DNA of 64,000 nt. Origin: Algoriphagus litoralis (lineage in GTDB: Bacteria > Bacteroidota > Bacteroidia > Cytophagales > Cyclobacteriaceae). Made by a program: the position numbers and the translations under genes. The stretch is from NCBI RefSeq assembly GCF_003259255.1, contig NZ_QGOL01000002.1, forward strand, positions 186,001-250,000, read 5' to 3'. This document shows positions 33,883 to 42,673 of this stretch, in pieces. Position 1 is the stretch's first letter. The number at the start of each line of letters is the position of its first letter. The notes under the pieces were generated by a model. It was not told where the DNA came from and searched no databases. It saw only the letters and a list, made by a program, of their open reading frames with translations.

Positions 33883-36063
33883 ATGAAAAAACGAATCCTT
33901 ACTACCTTATTTCTTGGGCTTTTTTTGAGTTTTTCCTGTAGTACAGAAGAGGAAATCCTTCCAAAAACGCCAGATAACACAGATCCATTGGCTGGGTTTG
34001 ATACCTATTCCGTTTCTGTGGAATTTCCTCAGGGAAACCAGCCAGACCTCACAGGATCTACACTTTGGTCTTGGGATAAGTCTAGTTTGCTAGATGCTCA
34101 GAATAGTGGCAAAGTGGTAAAATTTCCCTCCGAACCGGCATTTGCATATTTGTTGGATAAGCAGGACCGTTTGCTTTTGGTAGGGTTGATCGAGCCGGAT
34201 CAGCTAAAGCTGGACTTAACCTCAACCGCCAAGACGCTTTTGTATTGGGGCTTGGGAGGGAATTTTTTTGAAGCAGAGCTTGGTCCCAAGTTTTTTGCGG
34301 AGGTAGAAACTTTCCCGATTTGGCCGGAGTGGAAATCCCTAGTGGAGGAGGCTTTTCAAAAAGACCCTTATTTCCTCGCTGATCCCAATTTAGGAGAACT
34401 TTTGGGGGAATTGATCAGCGAAATAGAGCCTAATTTTCCGCAGGCCCGGATCAGCGAAGAGACGAAAGCATCCGACTTGCTAGTAGACGGGGCGATCAAA
34501 AGTGGCTTGCAGGTATATCAGACCGGACTCAGTCAATTTGAAGTAGCCAACACGTTTAGAAGACGAGTCACAGGATTTCTCTACAAAACCAAGAAAATAG
34601 ATGAATCGGGTAAAGAGGAAGCCATCAATGAATTTCCGGGATTAAGTAATCAAAAAAGTGCAGACAAAATCGTGGAAATACCCGTAGTCACAGGGATCAC
34701 CAGTTTCTCCGGTACGGTATATGAGTACCTCCTGGGAAATACGGAAAAATCTTTCCGGGTAAACACGGACCCGATTGAGATTCCACTTCAGGTGAATGAA
34801 AAGGGAGCTACTTGGCAGTTGCGGGCCATAGGCATGGGAAAAGAAGGGCAAAATCTCAATCAAGAAGAAATAGCCGAACGGACCAAACTCATGCTGTTGA
34901 CTTTTACTTTGGATTTTGTGGTGCCTTTGGTTGCCGATGGACTTACTGCAAAGGCTACCGCCTCCAAAAATACAGGAGCACCTAAAACTCAACAGGACTT
35001 TTGGGAGGCTATGATTATAGCTACGGCAGGATACCTAGACCAGATGCCTAGTGTCAATCAAAAAGTCCAAAATGGAGAGCTTTCGGAGGCAGTGGTTGAT
35101 TTCTTCCAAATCGGCCTTAATCAGTTTGGGTCAATCTTTCTCGAAGATCTGGCAAGGGTTGCAGCGGAGACAATATGGGAGAATGCCCCTGCGAATCTGC
35201 CCAAGCCTGGGTTAGATGATTTCAAACAAAGTGCAATCCGAAAAGCTAAAATACTGACTACGATTGATTTGATGCTGAAGGGATCAGACTACGCCCGCAA
35301 AGTTCATGACATCAAAAATTCCCGAAGTCTTGAGGTTTTCGAAATCAAAGCACAGGAGATCGAAATTAATCTGGAACCTAGAGAATCTAAAGTTTCACCG
35401 GAAAACAGTAAAGAGCTTACGGCCTTCATCAAATCTTCGGTAGCAGATGGGCAAGTGATAGAATATGAATGGTCCACTACTGGGAAGCATGGGTACTTAT
35501 TTGATGCTATTCATGAAGGCAAGAACTTCTCTAGTTCCAAAAACAAAGTCAACTATTTCGCTTCGGTCAAAGCAGGAAGTGTTCCCGACAATGCCGTAGA
35601 TACAGTCAAAGTTAGTACCTACATCAAACAAGGTCCCAACCGAACCAAAATCGGGCAGGATATTGCGGTCATAGTGATAGAGGACAAAATTCAGTTTACC
35701 ACAGGATGGGAAATTTGGGTTCCAGTCTCAGAAAGGGAGACGACCCTGTCACCCACCGGCGTAGAGTACACTATTTCCAATGGAGGATTTGAGGCCAAAT
35801 TCTCGACGGAAGTCGAACCAGCTGGATTTCAATTCCAAGTGATTCGGCAGGATGGCTCCAGAGGAAGTATAGTAAATAAGAATGTGGAAGATGTCCCGAT
35901 TGAAGGAGGGGCCTATGTCTATCGGGTAGGAGTAGGAAGTATAAGGATCGTCAAGACTTACAGTGAGGCGGTGAAGGACGATTGGGTCAAAAAATTCACC
36001 GAGGAACTCGAGGCGCGACGGAATGTCTACCATGCTCTCGAAGTGACGGTCATACCTAAATAA
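33883..36063 (+). CDS. large lipoprotein of unknown function
   Basis: The protein has 726 residues from M3. A lipoprotein signal with lipobox SFSC (Cys19) is followed by acidic residues (TEEE). The middle is mixed helix and strand, and the C-terminal 250 residues look like beta-sandwich modules. I do not recognise a family. Its position at the end of the CHAT/sigma cluster, ahead of a strong terminator, makes it the last gene of the proposed regulon. It may partner the PorV-like barrel. Confidence 0.65.
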   Translation: MKKRILTTLFLGLFLSFSCSTEEEILPKTPDNTDPLAGFDTYSVSVEFPQGNQPDLTGSTLWSWDKSSLLDAQNSGKVVKFPSEPAFAYLLDKQDRLLLVGLIEPDQLKLDLTSTAKTLLYWGLGGNFFEAELGPKFFAEVETFPIWPEWKSLVEEAFQKDPYFLADPNLGELLGELISEIEPNFPQARISEETKASDLLVDGAIKSGLQVYQTGLSQFEVANTFRRRVTGFLYKTKKIDESGKEEAINEFPGLSNQKSADKIVEIPVVTGITSFSGTVYEYLLGNTEKSFRVNTDPIEIPLQVNEKGATWQLRAIGMGKEGQNLNQEEIAERTKLMLLTFTLDFVVPLVADGLTAKATASKNTGAPKTQQDFWEAMIIATAGYLDQMPSVNQKVQNGELSEAVVDFFQIGLNQFGSIFLEDLARVAAETIWENAPANLPKPGLDDFKQSAIRKAKILTTIDLMLKGSDYARKVHDIKNSRSLEVFEIKAQEIEINLEPRESKVSPENSKELTAFIKSSVADGQVIEYEWSTTGKHGYLFDAIHEGKNFSSSKNKVNYFASVKAGSVPDNAVDTVKVSTYIKQGPNRTKIGQDIAVIVIEDKIQFTTGWEIWVPVSERETTLSPTGVEYTISNGGFEAKFSTEVEPAGFQFQVIRQDGSRGSIVNKNVEDVPIEGGAYVYRVGVGSIRIVKTYSEAVKDDWVKKFTEELEARRNVYHALEVTVIPK

Positions 36064-36072
36064 ATGCTATGT

Positions 36073-36108
36073 AAAAAGAAGGGCCGAATTTACTCGGCCT
36101 TTCTTTTT
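36073..36108. terminator. strong terminator ending the CHAT/sigma cluster
   Basis: GGCCGA/TCGGCC extended by A-T and G-C pairs to 11 or more bp, with A runs and T runs on either side, so it may work in both directions. It closes the plus-strand unit and faces the convergent MazG-like gene. Confidence 0.85.
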
Positions 36109-36193
36109 CTACTTCTTCTCAGTTGGCTAGAATTAAATCGTTGAGGTTAAGTATCAATATAATTCCCCTCTGGAGGCTAGGAATCCTTCTGAA

Positions 36194-36661
36194 TTACTTT
36201 TCCAAAATCCCTTTCAAATCCGCAGGAGAATATCCCACAGACTTAAGGGTTTTGTGGTCTCCCTCTCTGAATACTAAATACAAATCCCCTTCTTTTTCAT
36301 AGAAGCAGGGGGTTCCTTTGTCTTCGTAATGTTTGACAGTAGCTTTTGCTTCTTCTTCCGAGGTGCATGCTTTGCTCATGTTAGAGCGCTGAACTTCGTC
36401 AAAGAGCGCTTTGAATTTTTCGCCCAGACCAAATTCCAAAATTGCTCCAGAAAGCACGTATTGAAGGTCACAGAGGGCATCGGCGATTTCGACGAGATCT
36501 TTGTTTTCAATTGCTTCTTCCAATTCTCTTAGCTCTTCTGCCAAAAGCGATACTCTCAGATTACATCGGGTTTCGGAGGGAATAGTTGGCTCTGCCAATA
36601 CAGGATGCTTGAAGGTCTCGTGAAAAAGGGCCACGGAAGTGAGTGATTTGGGATCTTGCAT
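36194..36661 (-). CDS. MazG-like nucleoside triphosphate pyrophosphohydrolase family protein
   Basis: The protein has 155 residues. The all-alpha NTP-PPase core is seen in LAEELRELEEAIENKD and VEIADALCDLQYVLSG (about 40-72), whose glutamates and aspartate form the E-x-x-E ... E-x-x-D metal site. The C-terminal half is unlike MazG itself and fits the Bacteroidota subgroup. It would hydrolyse a (deoxy)NTP to the monophosphate; the substrate is unknown. It lies 86 bp downstream of the superoxide dismutase gene, across a terminator. Confidence 0.8.
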   Translation of the reverse strand: MQDPKSLTSVALFHETFKHPVLAEPTIPSETRCNLRVSLLAEELRELEEAIENKDLVEIADALCDLQYVLSGAILEFGLGEKFKALFDEVQRSNMSKACTSEEEAKATVKHYEDKGTPCFYEKEGDLYLVFREGDHKTLKSVGYSPADLKGILEK

Positions 36662-36695
36662 GAGGTTTATTTTCCTGATTTTGGCTCGAAATAAA

Positions 36696-36722
36696 TGAAA
36701 AAAGACCGGAATTCCGGCCTTT
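36696..36722 (-). terminator. terminator of the superoxide dismutase gene
   Basis: On the minus strand AAAGGCCGG-AATT-CCGGTCTTT forms a stem with one mismatch, followed by a T run. Confidence 0.7.
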
Positions 36723-36747
36723 CGCGATTCTATTTTGGCGGGTGAGG

Positions 36748-37503
36748 TTATACCGCTGCAGCGAAGCGTTCACTCACCGCTTTCCAATCCACCACATTCC
36801 AAAATGCCCCAACATAATCTGGTCTTCGGTTTTGGTAATTCAGGTAATAAGCGTGTTCCCACACATCAAGTCCCAGGATTGGAGTTCCTTTGACCTCAGC
36901 TAAATCCATGAGTGGGTTGTCTTGATTGGGGGTGGAGGATACGATTAGTTTTTTGTCCGAACCTACACTCAACCAAGCCCAACCTGAGCCAAATCTGGTT
37001 TTGGCGGCTGTTTCAAATTGAGAAACAAATTCCTCATAACTTCCAAACGAAGCTACAATTGCTTCCATGAGTTTTCCTTCAGGCTTTCCCCCACCGTTGG
37101 GACTCATGACGCTCCAGAATAGCTCGTGATTGTAATGTCCACCCGCGTTGTTTCGCATTTTTACGGAATACTTCGAAATGTTCCCCAGTACATTTTCAAG
37201 AGGTTTGGAGGTGTCTACATTTTCTTCCTTGGCTGCTGCTGACAGATTGGACGCATATCCTGCGGCATGCTTGCCGTAGTGGATTTCCATCGTTTTGGCA
37301 TCTATATGCGGTGCCAAAGCTGAAAATGGATACGCAAGTGGAGTCTGTCCAAATCCCGTAGCAAATGGAAATTGAGATGGGATGGTTATCCCTTTGGCGA
37401 GAAGATCAGTCAATGAAGTCCCAATAAGTCCAACGGAAAGGCCTGCTTTGGCTGTATTCGAAAGGAATGATCTTCTGCTCGCGGATAATTTATCGTTTTT
37501 CAT
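36748..37503 (-). CDS. Fe/Mn superoxide dismutase with Tat signal
   Basis: The protein has 251 residues. A twin-arginine signal (SRRSFLSNTAKAG, about 9-21) precedes the dismutase, so it should be folded in the cytoplasm with its metal and exported by Tat to the periplasm. Metal-ligand regions are IHYGKHAAGY, GGHYNHELFWSVMSPNGGG and LDVWEHAYYLNYQNRR. It converts superoxide to peroxide and oxygen. Mn or Fe cannot be decided. It stands alone between terminator and promoter regions. Confidence 0.9.
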   Translation of the reverse strand: MKNDKLSASRRSFLSNTAKAGLSVGLIGTSLTDLLAKGITIPSQFPFATGFGQTPLAYPFSALAPHIDAKTMEIHYGKHAAGYASNLSAAAKEENVDTSKPLENVLGNISKYSVKMRNNAGGHYNHELFWSVMSPNGGGKPEGKLMEAIVASFGSYEEFVSQFETAAKTRFGSGWAWLSVGSDKKLIVSSTPNQDNPLMDLAEVKGTPILGLDVWEHAYYLNYQNRRPDYVGAFWNVVDWKAVSERFAAAV

Positions 37504-37871
37504 AGGAGAATGATTTTAGTGGTCATGTGAAATTATGCAATCCTACTTACAGCACTTATTGTGCTGCAATTGGTCGTGCCTGACTTCACTGGATTAAAAT
37601 TTGATTTTTACAAGTTAAAATAGCCAGTTTAGACCTATAATTTAAAAGATTGACTTCGGTCAATAGGGCTTGTCTGGCTGAAAATATTTTTTGATTGACA
37701 AAAGAGATACATGAATTTAACCCCTCAATCTGCAATTTAGTTGCGAAATTTAGTCATTATCTGACGAAATTGGAATTTGAGCATCAGACAATTCGTCTGA
37801 TTTTCTGACAACTTGGTTAAGTTTGTGGCCTTGGAGAAGTTTTTGAAACGAATCCTAGCTTAACTGATTTC
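37504..37871. other. intergenic region between sod (minus) and dapF (plus)
   Basis: It holds two divergent promoter areas. A hairpin ATTGAC-TTCG-GTCAAT lies at 37649-37664. A 7-bp inverted repeat ATCAGAC-AATTC-GTCTGAT lies at 37783-37801 with related CTGAC half-sites at 37771 and 37805. A -7 box TAAGTTTG lies at 37818-37825. Nothing else is recognised. Confidence 0.5.
37818..37825 (+). promoter_or_regulatory. probable -7 box of the dapF promoter
   Basis: TAAGTTTG fits TAnnTTTG. The -33 position is weak (TCTG) and is overlapped by the CTGAC inverted repeat, which suggests regulator binding over the promoter. Transcription would begin about 40 bases before the dapF ATG. Confidence 0.45.
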
Positions 37872-38645
37872 ATGGAACTTTCATTTTATAAATATCAGGG
37901 TACCGGAAATGATTTTGTCATGATCGATGATCGTGCAGCGACATTTGATCTGTACAACTTAGATTTAGTCAGGAAGCTTTGTGACCGGAAGTTTGGAATT
38001 GGGGCCGATGGTTTGATTGCCATTCGTAATCACCCCGATTTTGATTTTGAAATGGTCTATTTCAATGCTGACGGAAGCCAAAGCATGTGTGGAAATGGAG
38101 CACGATGCGCGGTTGCCTTTTCTTCCTTTTTAGGGATTGTAAATGGAAAAACTAGATTCCTTGCCATCGATGGCCCACATGAAGCAGTACTCAATGCGGA
38201 ACAGGTAGAGCTTTTGATGGGCGATGTCAACGAAATTGCCTCCAAATCAGAAGATTTCTTTGTGAATACAGGATCTCCACACCACATTCGATTTGTTGAG
38301 AAAGCTGATGGATATCCTGTTTTCGAAGAAGGTAAGGCCATCAGAAATGATTCCACCTACGCTCCGGCCGGCACAAACGTTAATTTTGTTCAACCGCTAT
38401 CTGAGAATGAAGTCTTTGTCAGGACTTTTGAGCGTGGAGTGGAGGATGAGACACTATCCTGTGGCACGGGAGTGACAGCTGCAGCCATTGTCTTTGGCAC
38501 CAGGCAGCACCAAAACCACATTAAAATTAACACCCTCGGAGGTAGATTGTCCGTTAAATTTCATTCCAATCCTGATGGCTCATTCAGTGATATCTGGCTT
38601 ATTGGGCCAGCTGAAAAGGTTTTTACAGGAAAAATAACCCTTTAA
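37872..38645 (+). CDS. dapF: diaminopimelate epimerase
   Basis: The protein has 257 residues. It contains the two catalytic cysteines, C73 in MCGNGARC and C197 in LSCGTGVTA, and the opening GTGNDFVMID. It interconverts LL- and meso-diaminopimelate for lysine and peptidoglycan synthesis in the cytoplasm. It is followed by secA after 98 bp with no clear terminator. Confidence 0.95.
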   Translation: MELSFYKYQGTGNDFVMIDDRAATFDLYNLDLVRKLCDRKFGIGADGLIAIRNHPDFDFEMVYFNADGSQSMCGNGARCAVAFSSFLGIVNGKTRFLAIDGPHEAVLNAEQVELLMGDVNEIASKSEDFFVNTGSPHHIRFVEKADGYPVFEEGKAIRNDSTYAPAGTNVNFVQPLSENEVFVRTFERGVEDETLSCGTGVTAAAIVFGTRQHQNHIKINTLGGRLSVKFHSNPDGSFSDIWLIGPAEKVFTGKITL

Positions 38646-38743
38646 AGTCCAGTTTTAGGAAGTTATTCTGAATAGGGCTAATTATCAATTCTAACAAAAA
38701 CGGCTTATTTTTAAGCCCCCGTATCGGGAATTCATACAGAGAC

Positions 38744-41700
38744 ATGCTAGATTTTATTGCAAAAGGAATAGCCAAAGTTTTTGGCACCAAATCAGACCGG
38801 GATATCAAGGAACTTCTTCCGAAAGTGGCAGCCATCAATCAGGTTTTTGGCACCTTGAAGAATCTGACTGACGATCAGCTAAGAGGCAAGACTCAAGAAA
38901 TCAAAGGGATAATCAATGATCGCCTAAAGCCAATTGATGATAAAATTCTGGACATCAGATCTCAAATTGACGCCCTGCCCGCTCAGGCGATTCATCAAAA
39001 AGATCAGCTCTTTAATGAAATAGACAAGCTGGAAAAAGAGCGAGATGAAGAGCTGGAGAAAGTACTGGAGGAAGTATTGCCACAGGCATTTGCTGTGGTA
39101 AAAGAGACCGCACGTCGATTTAAAGAAAATGGAAAACTAGTCGTCACGGCTTCTATGCATGACCGTGAGCTGGCTGTAGTTAAGAAAAATGTAGAAATAC
39201 AGGGTGAAGAGGCCATCTGGCATAACAAATGGCTTGCTGCAGGGACCGAGGTTGTCTGGGATATGCTTCACTACGATGTGCAGCTCATCGGTGGGATGGT
39301 ACTACACAAAGGGAAAATAGCTGAAATGGCCACTGGTGAAGGTAAAACTTTGGTTTCCACTCTTCCAGCATTTCTCAATGCGCTTGCAGGACGTGGAGTT
39401 CACATCGTCACAGTCAATGATTACCTAGCTAAGCGTGACTCCGAATGGAACGCGCCGCTTTTCGAATTTCATGGCTTAAGTGTCGATTGCATCGACAAGT
39501 ATCAGCCTAACTCCCCAGGGAGAAAAAAAGCCTACGCTTCTGATATCGTCTATGGTACCAACAATGAGTTTGGCTTTGATTACTTGAGAGACAACATGGC
39601 CCGTGAAGCGGGAGATTTGGTTCAGGGCAAGCACCATTTTGCTATGGTCGATGAAGTGGACTCGGTGTTGATTGATGATGCGAGGACTCCATTGATTATA
39701 TCCGGTCCTGTGCCTAGAGGTGATGTGCATGAATTTGATGGCATGAAGCCGCGAGTTTCTGCCTTGGTGGACGAGCAACGTAAGTTGGTTCAGGGATTTC
39801 TATCCACCGCAAAGAAGCTGATTGCTGAAGGAAATGAGAAAGAGGGTGGATTGGCACTTTTCAGAGCTTTCCGTGGAATGCCCAAATACAAGCCTACGAT
39901 TAAGTACCTTTCCGAGCCTGGAATCCGAGTGATTCTTCAGAAAACAGAAAATTTTTACCTTCAGGACAACAAGAAAAATATGCCTGAAGCGGACGAGCCG
40001 CTGCTTTTTACCATTGATGAAAAAACCAATGTCGTAGATCTCACTGACCGTGGAATCGAGACCATGACGACCAAAAATGAAGATCCTACCTTCTTCATTT
40101 TACCGGATATCGGAGTGGCTATTGCAGAGTTGGAAAAATCAACTGAGCTGGATGACAAAGAAAAGCTGATCCGAAAGGAAGAGGTGATCAAGGATTATGG
40201 GGTAAAAGCTCAGCGAATCCATACAGTCAACCAACTACTCAAAGCATATTGTATGTTTGAGAGGGATACGGAATACATCCTGGTGGACGGCAAAGTAAAG
40301 ATCGTCGATGAGCAGACAGGCCGTGTCATGGAAGGACGTCGTTATTCAGACGGTCTGCATCAGGCTATCGAAGCGAAAGAAAATGTGAAAGTGGAGGACG
40401 CCACCCAAACCTACGCCACGATCACTTTGCAGAATTACTTTAGAATGTACCACAAGCTGGCCGGTATGACTGGTACAGCCGAAACCGAAGCGGGAGAATT
40501 CTGGGAAATATACAAACTGGATGTGGTGGTCATCCCGACCAATAAACCTATCGTCAGAAAAGACAGCGAGGACATGGTGTATAAGACCGTCCGAGAAAAA
40601 TTCAATGCCGTCACTGATGAGATCAATAATTTGGTCGCTGCTGGTAGACCGGTACTGGTTGGTACCACATCGGTAGAAATTTCCGAAGTATTGAGTAGAA
40701 TGCTGACCTTGAAGAAGATTCCTCACCAAGTCTTGAATGCCAAGCAGCACGCCAGAGAAGCGGATATTGTGGCGGAAGCAGGTAAGGCCGGAACGGTTAC
40801 GATCGCCACCAACATGGCTGGTCGAGGTACGGATATCAAGCTGACTCCTGAATCGCGTGCAGCTGGCGGTTTGGCCATTATTGGTACAGAGCGTCACGAG
40901 TCTCGTCGAGTCGACAGACAGCTTAGGGGTCGTTCTGGTCGTCAGGGTGATGTGGGTTCTTCTCAGTTCTTTGTGTCTCTCGAGGATAGCTTAATGCGTC
41001 TTTTCGGCTCGGAGCGAATCGCCAAACTGATGGATCGAATGGGACTGGAAGAGGGAGAGGTCATCCAACACAGCATGATTACCAAGTCCATCGAACGTGC
41101 ACAGCGTAAGGTGGAAGAAAATAACTTTGGCACTCGTAAGCGTCTCCTCGAATACGATGACGTGATGAACTCCCAGCGTGAAGTTGTCTACAAACGAAGA
41201 AGAAATGCGCTGAAGGGCGATCGTCTCGAGCTGGATATATTGAACATTCTGTTCGATGTCTGCGAAAGTCTGGTGGACATGGGCAAGTCAACCGACGATG
41301 CTGAAAGCCTCAGAATGAACATTTTTACCACACTTGGGGTAGATTATCAGATTTCTGCAACTGACCTTAAATCTAAGGATGCAGCGAAATTGACTCAGGA
41401 CTTGTACGCGGTCGCTTTTGAAAACTACACCAAGAAAAATAGCAAAATCGCAGATACGGCCCTGCCAATTCTGAAAAGGGTACATGAAGAAAGAGGCGGT
41501 ACGGTGAAGGATATCATGGTGCCCATTTCTGATGGAATCAAACAAATCGGTGTGGTTTGTAACTTGGAAAACACAATTCAATCTGAGGGAAGGGAATTGG
41601 TTCGTTCCATTGAGAAAAATGTGACCTTGGCCATTATTGACCAGAATTGGAAGGAACACCTTCGGGACATGGATGATTTGAAGCAATCCGTACAAAATGC

Positions 41701-42124
41701 GGTTTATGAACAGAAAGATCCGCTTTTGATCTACAAGTTTGAAGCATTTGAGATGTTCAAACGATTCATCGGTAAGTTGAATGAGGACATGGTTTCATTC
41801 CTTACCCGTGCAGACCTTCCAAAGCAGGATCCTGCCCAAGTGCAGCAAGCTCAAACACAACGGGCACCGGAAGCAAAAATCCAAACCTCCAAGGCCGAAG
41901 TGGCAAGCTCTTTGAACCCAGGAGCAAATCGCGCAGCAACAGCTGCTGCTCAGGCAGGCAGATCCGCTCCTCAGGTAGTCGCCCCAAGGAAAGTTGAAAA
42001 AGCCATTGGAAGAAATGACAAAGTCACCGTGCAGTATACAGATGGTACCAAGAAAAGTGACGTCAAATACAAAAGTGTTGAGCAGGACATTGCCGATGGA
42101 AAATGCGTCCTGATTGAAAATTAA
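38744..42124 (+). CDS. secA: preprotein translocase ATPase SecA
   Basis: The 1126 residues are the long form usual in Bacteroidota, with an insert in the first nucleotide domain (about residues 340-480). Walker A is TGEGKT (197-202, Lys201), followed by DEVDSVLIDDARTPLIISG and later VDRQLRGRSGRQGD. The C-terminal linker is Ala/Gln-rich and the usual zinc-binding CxCx8C tail is absent, replaced by a KYKSVEQDIADGKC ending. It drives Sec export at the inner membrane. Several signal-peptide proteins in this window are its likely clients. Confidence 0.95.
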   Translation: MLDFIAKGIAKVFGTKSDRDIKELLPKVAAINQVFGTLKNLTDDQLRGKTQEIKGIINDRLKPIDDKILDIRSQIDALPAQAIHQKDQLFNEIDKLEKERDEELEKVLEEVLPQAFAVVKETARRFKENGKLVVTASMHDRELAVVKKNVEIQGEEAIWHNKWLAAGTEVVWDMLHYDVQLIGGMVLHKGKIAEMATGEGKTLVSTLPAFLNALAGRGVHIVTVNDYLAKRDSEWNAPLFEFHGLSVDCIDKYQPNSPGRKKAYASDIVYGTNNEFGFDYLRDNMAREAGDLVQGKHHFAMVDEVDSVLIDDARTPLIISGPVPRGDVHEFDGMKPRVSALVDEQRKLVQGFLSTAKKLIAEGNEKEGGLALFRAFRGMPKYKPTIKYLSEPGIRVILQKTENFYLQDNKKNMPEADEPLLFTIDEKTNVVDLTDRGIETMTTKNEDPTFFILPDIGVAIAELEKSTELDDKEKLIRKEEVIKDYGVKAQRIHTVNQLLKAYCMFERDTEYILVDGKVKIVDEQTGRVMEGRRYSDGLHQAIEAKENVKVEDATQTYATITLQNYFRMYHKLAGMTGTAETEAGEFWEIYKLDVVVIPTNKPIVRKDSEDMVYKTVREKFNAVTDEINNLVAAGRPVLVGTTSVEISEVLSRMLTLKKIPHQVLNAKQHAREADIVAEAGKAGTVTIATNMAGRGTDIKLTPESRAAGGLAIIGTERHESRRVDRQLRGRSGRQGDVGSSQFFVSLEDSLMRLFGSERIAKLMDRMGLEEGEVIQHSMITKSIERAQRKVEENNFGTRKRLLEYDDVMNSQREVVYKRRRNALKGDRLELDILNILFDVCESLVDMGKSTDDAESLRMNIFTTLGVDYQISATDLKSKDAAKLTQDLYAVAFENYTKKNSKIADTALPILKRVHEERGGTVKDIMVPISDGIKQIGVVCNLENTIQSEGRELVRSIEKNVTLAIIDQNWKEHLRDMDDLKQSVQNAVYEQKDPLLIYKFEAFEMFKRFIGKLNEDMVSFLTRADLPKQDPAQVQQAQTQRAPEAKIQTSKAEVASSLNPGANRAATAAAQAGRSAPQVVAPRKVEKAIGRNDKVTVQYTDGTKKSDVKYKSVEQDIADGKCVLIEN

Positions 42125-42130
42125 GATACG

Positions 42131-42673
42131 ATGCGAAAAATTTTGGTAGTTGGTTTTTTGGTTCTCATCAGCAGTTGCAAAAGTATGCGGACTGGATCAG
42201 GTGATAATGCCACAGCTTTTTCCACGTATCAGGAGGACCTGACGCCTTCACTTCCTCAATACCCAAATTTTAGAGAAACCAGCACCAATGAAAATTCAAG
42301 CGATACGCCTTCTTCAGTTCAGTCAATAGATGCAGAACTCAAGAATGTTCAGAAAAAATTTGCTGAAAAGAATAAATCAGAGCCGTATTTAAGTGGGTAC
42401 ACCGTACTGGTTTTCTCAGGAATTGATCGAAATGCGGCCTTTAAAACGCAGGATGATCTGAAATTGTATTTCCCCGATCTGGAAGCCGAAATGCAATATC
42501 AGCAGCCACGATACTTGGTTAAACTAGGACAGTACACCTATAAAATCGAAGCCCAAAAGGTTTTTTCTCAGATAAAGGAGCAATTTCCTACCGCTAGAAT
42601 CATACAGGACAGGTTTCAGCGAAAAGAATACGTAGCTCCATCAATCGATCAAAATGCTCCAATCCAAAATTAA
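42131..42673 (+). CDS. SPOR-domain-like lipoprotein
   Basis: The protein has 180 residues. A lipoprotein signal with lipobox ISSC (Cys16) is followed by a low-complexity linker. A C-terminal stretch of about 75 residues (YTVLVFSGIDRNAAFKT ... FPTARIIQDRF) has the length and pattern of a SPOR peptidoglycan-binding domain. The start lies 6 bp after the secA stop. It overlaps the next gene by 20 bases. Septal or envelope function is likely, but exact role is unknown. Confidence 0.72.
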   Translation: MRKILVVGFLVLISSCKSMRTGSGDNATAFSTYQEDLTPSLPQYPNFRETSTNENSSDTPSSVQSIDAELKNVQKKFAEKNKSEPYLSGYTVLVFSGIDRNAAFKTQDDLKLYFPDLEAEMQYQQPRYLVKLGQYTYKIEAQKVFSQIKEQFPTARIIQDRFQRKEYVAPSIDQNAPIQN

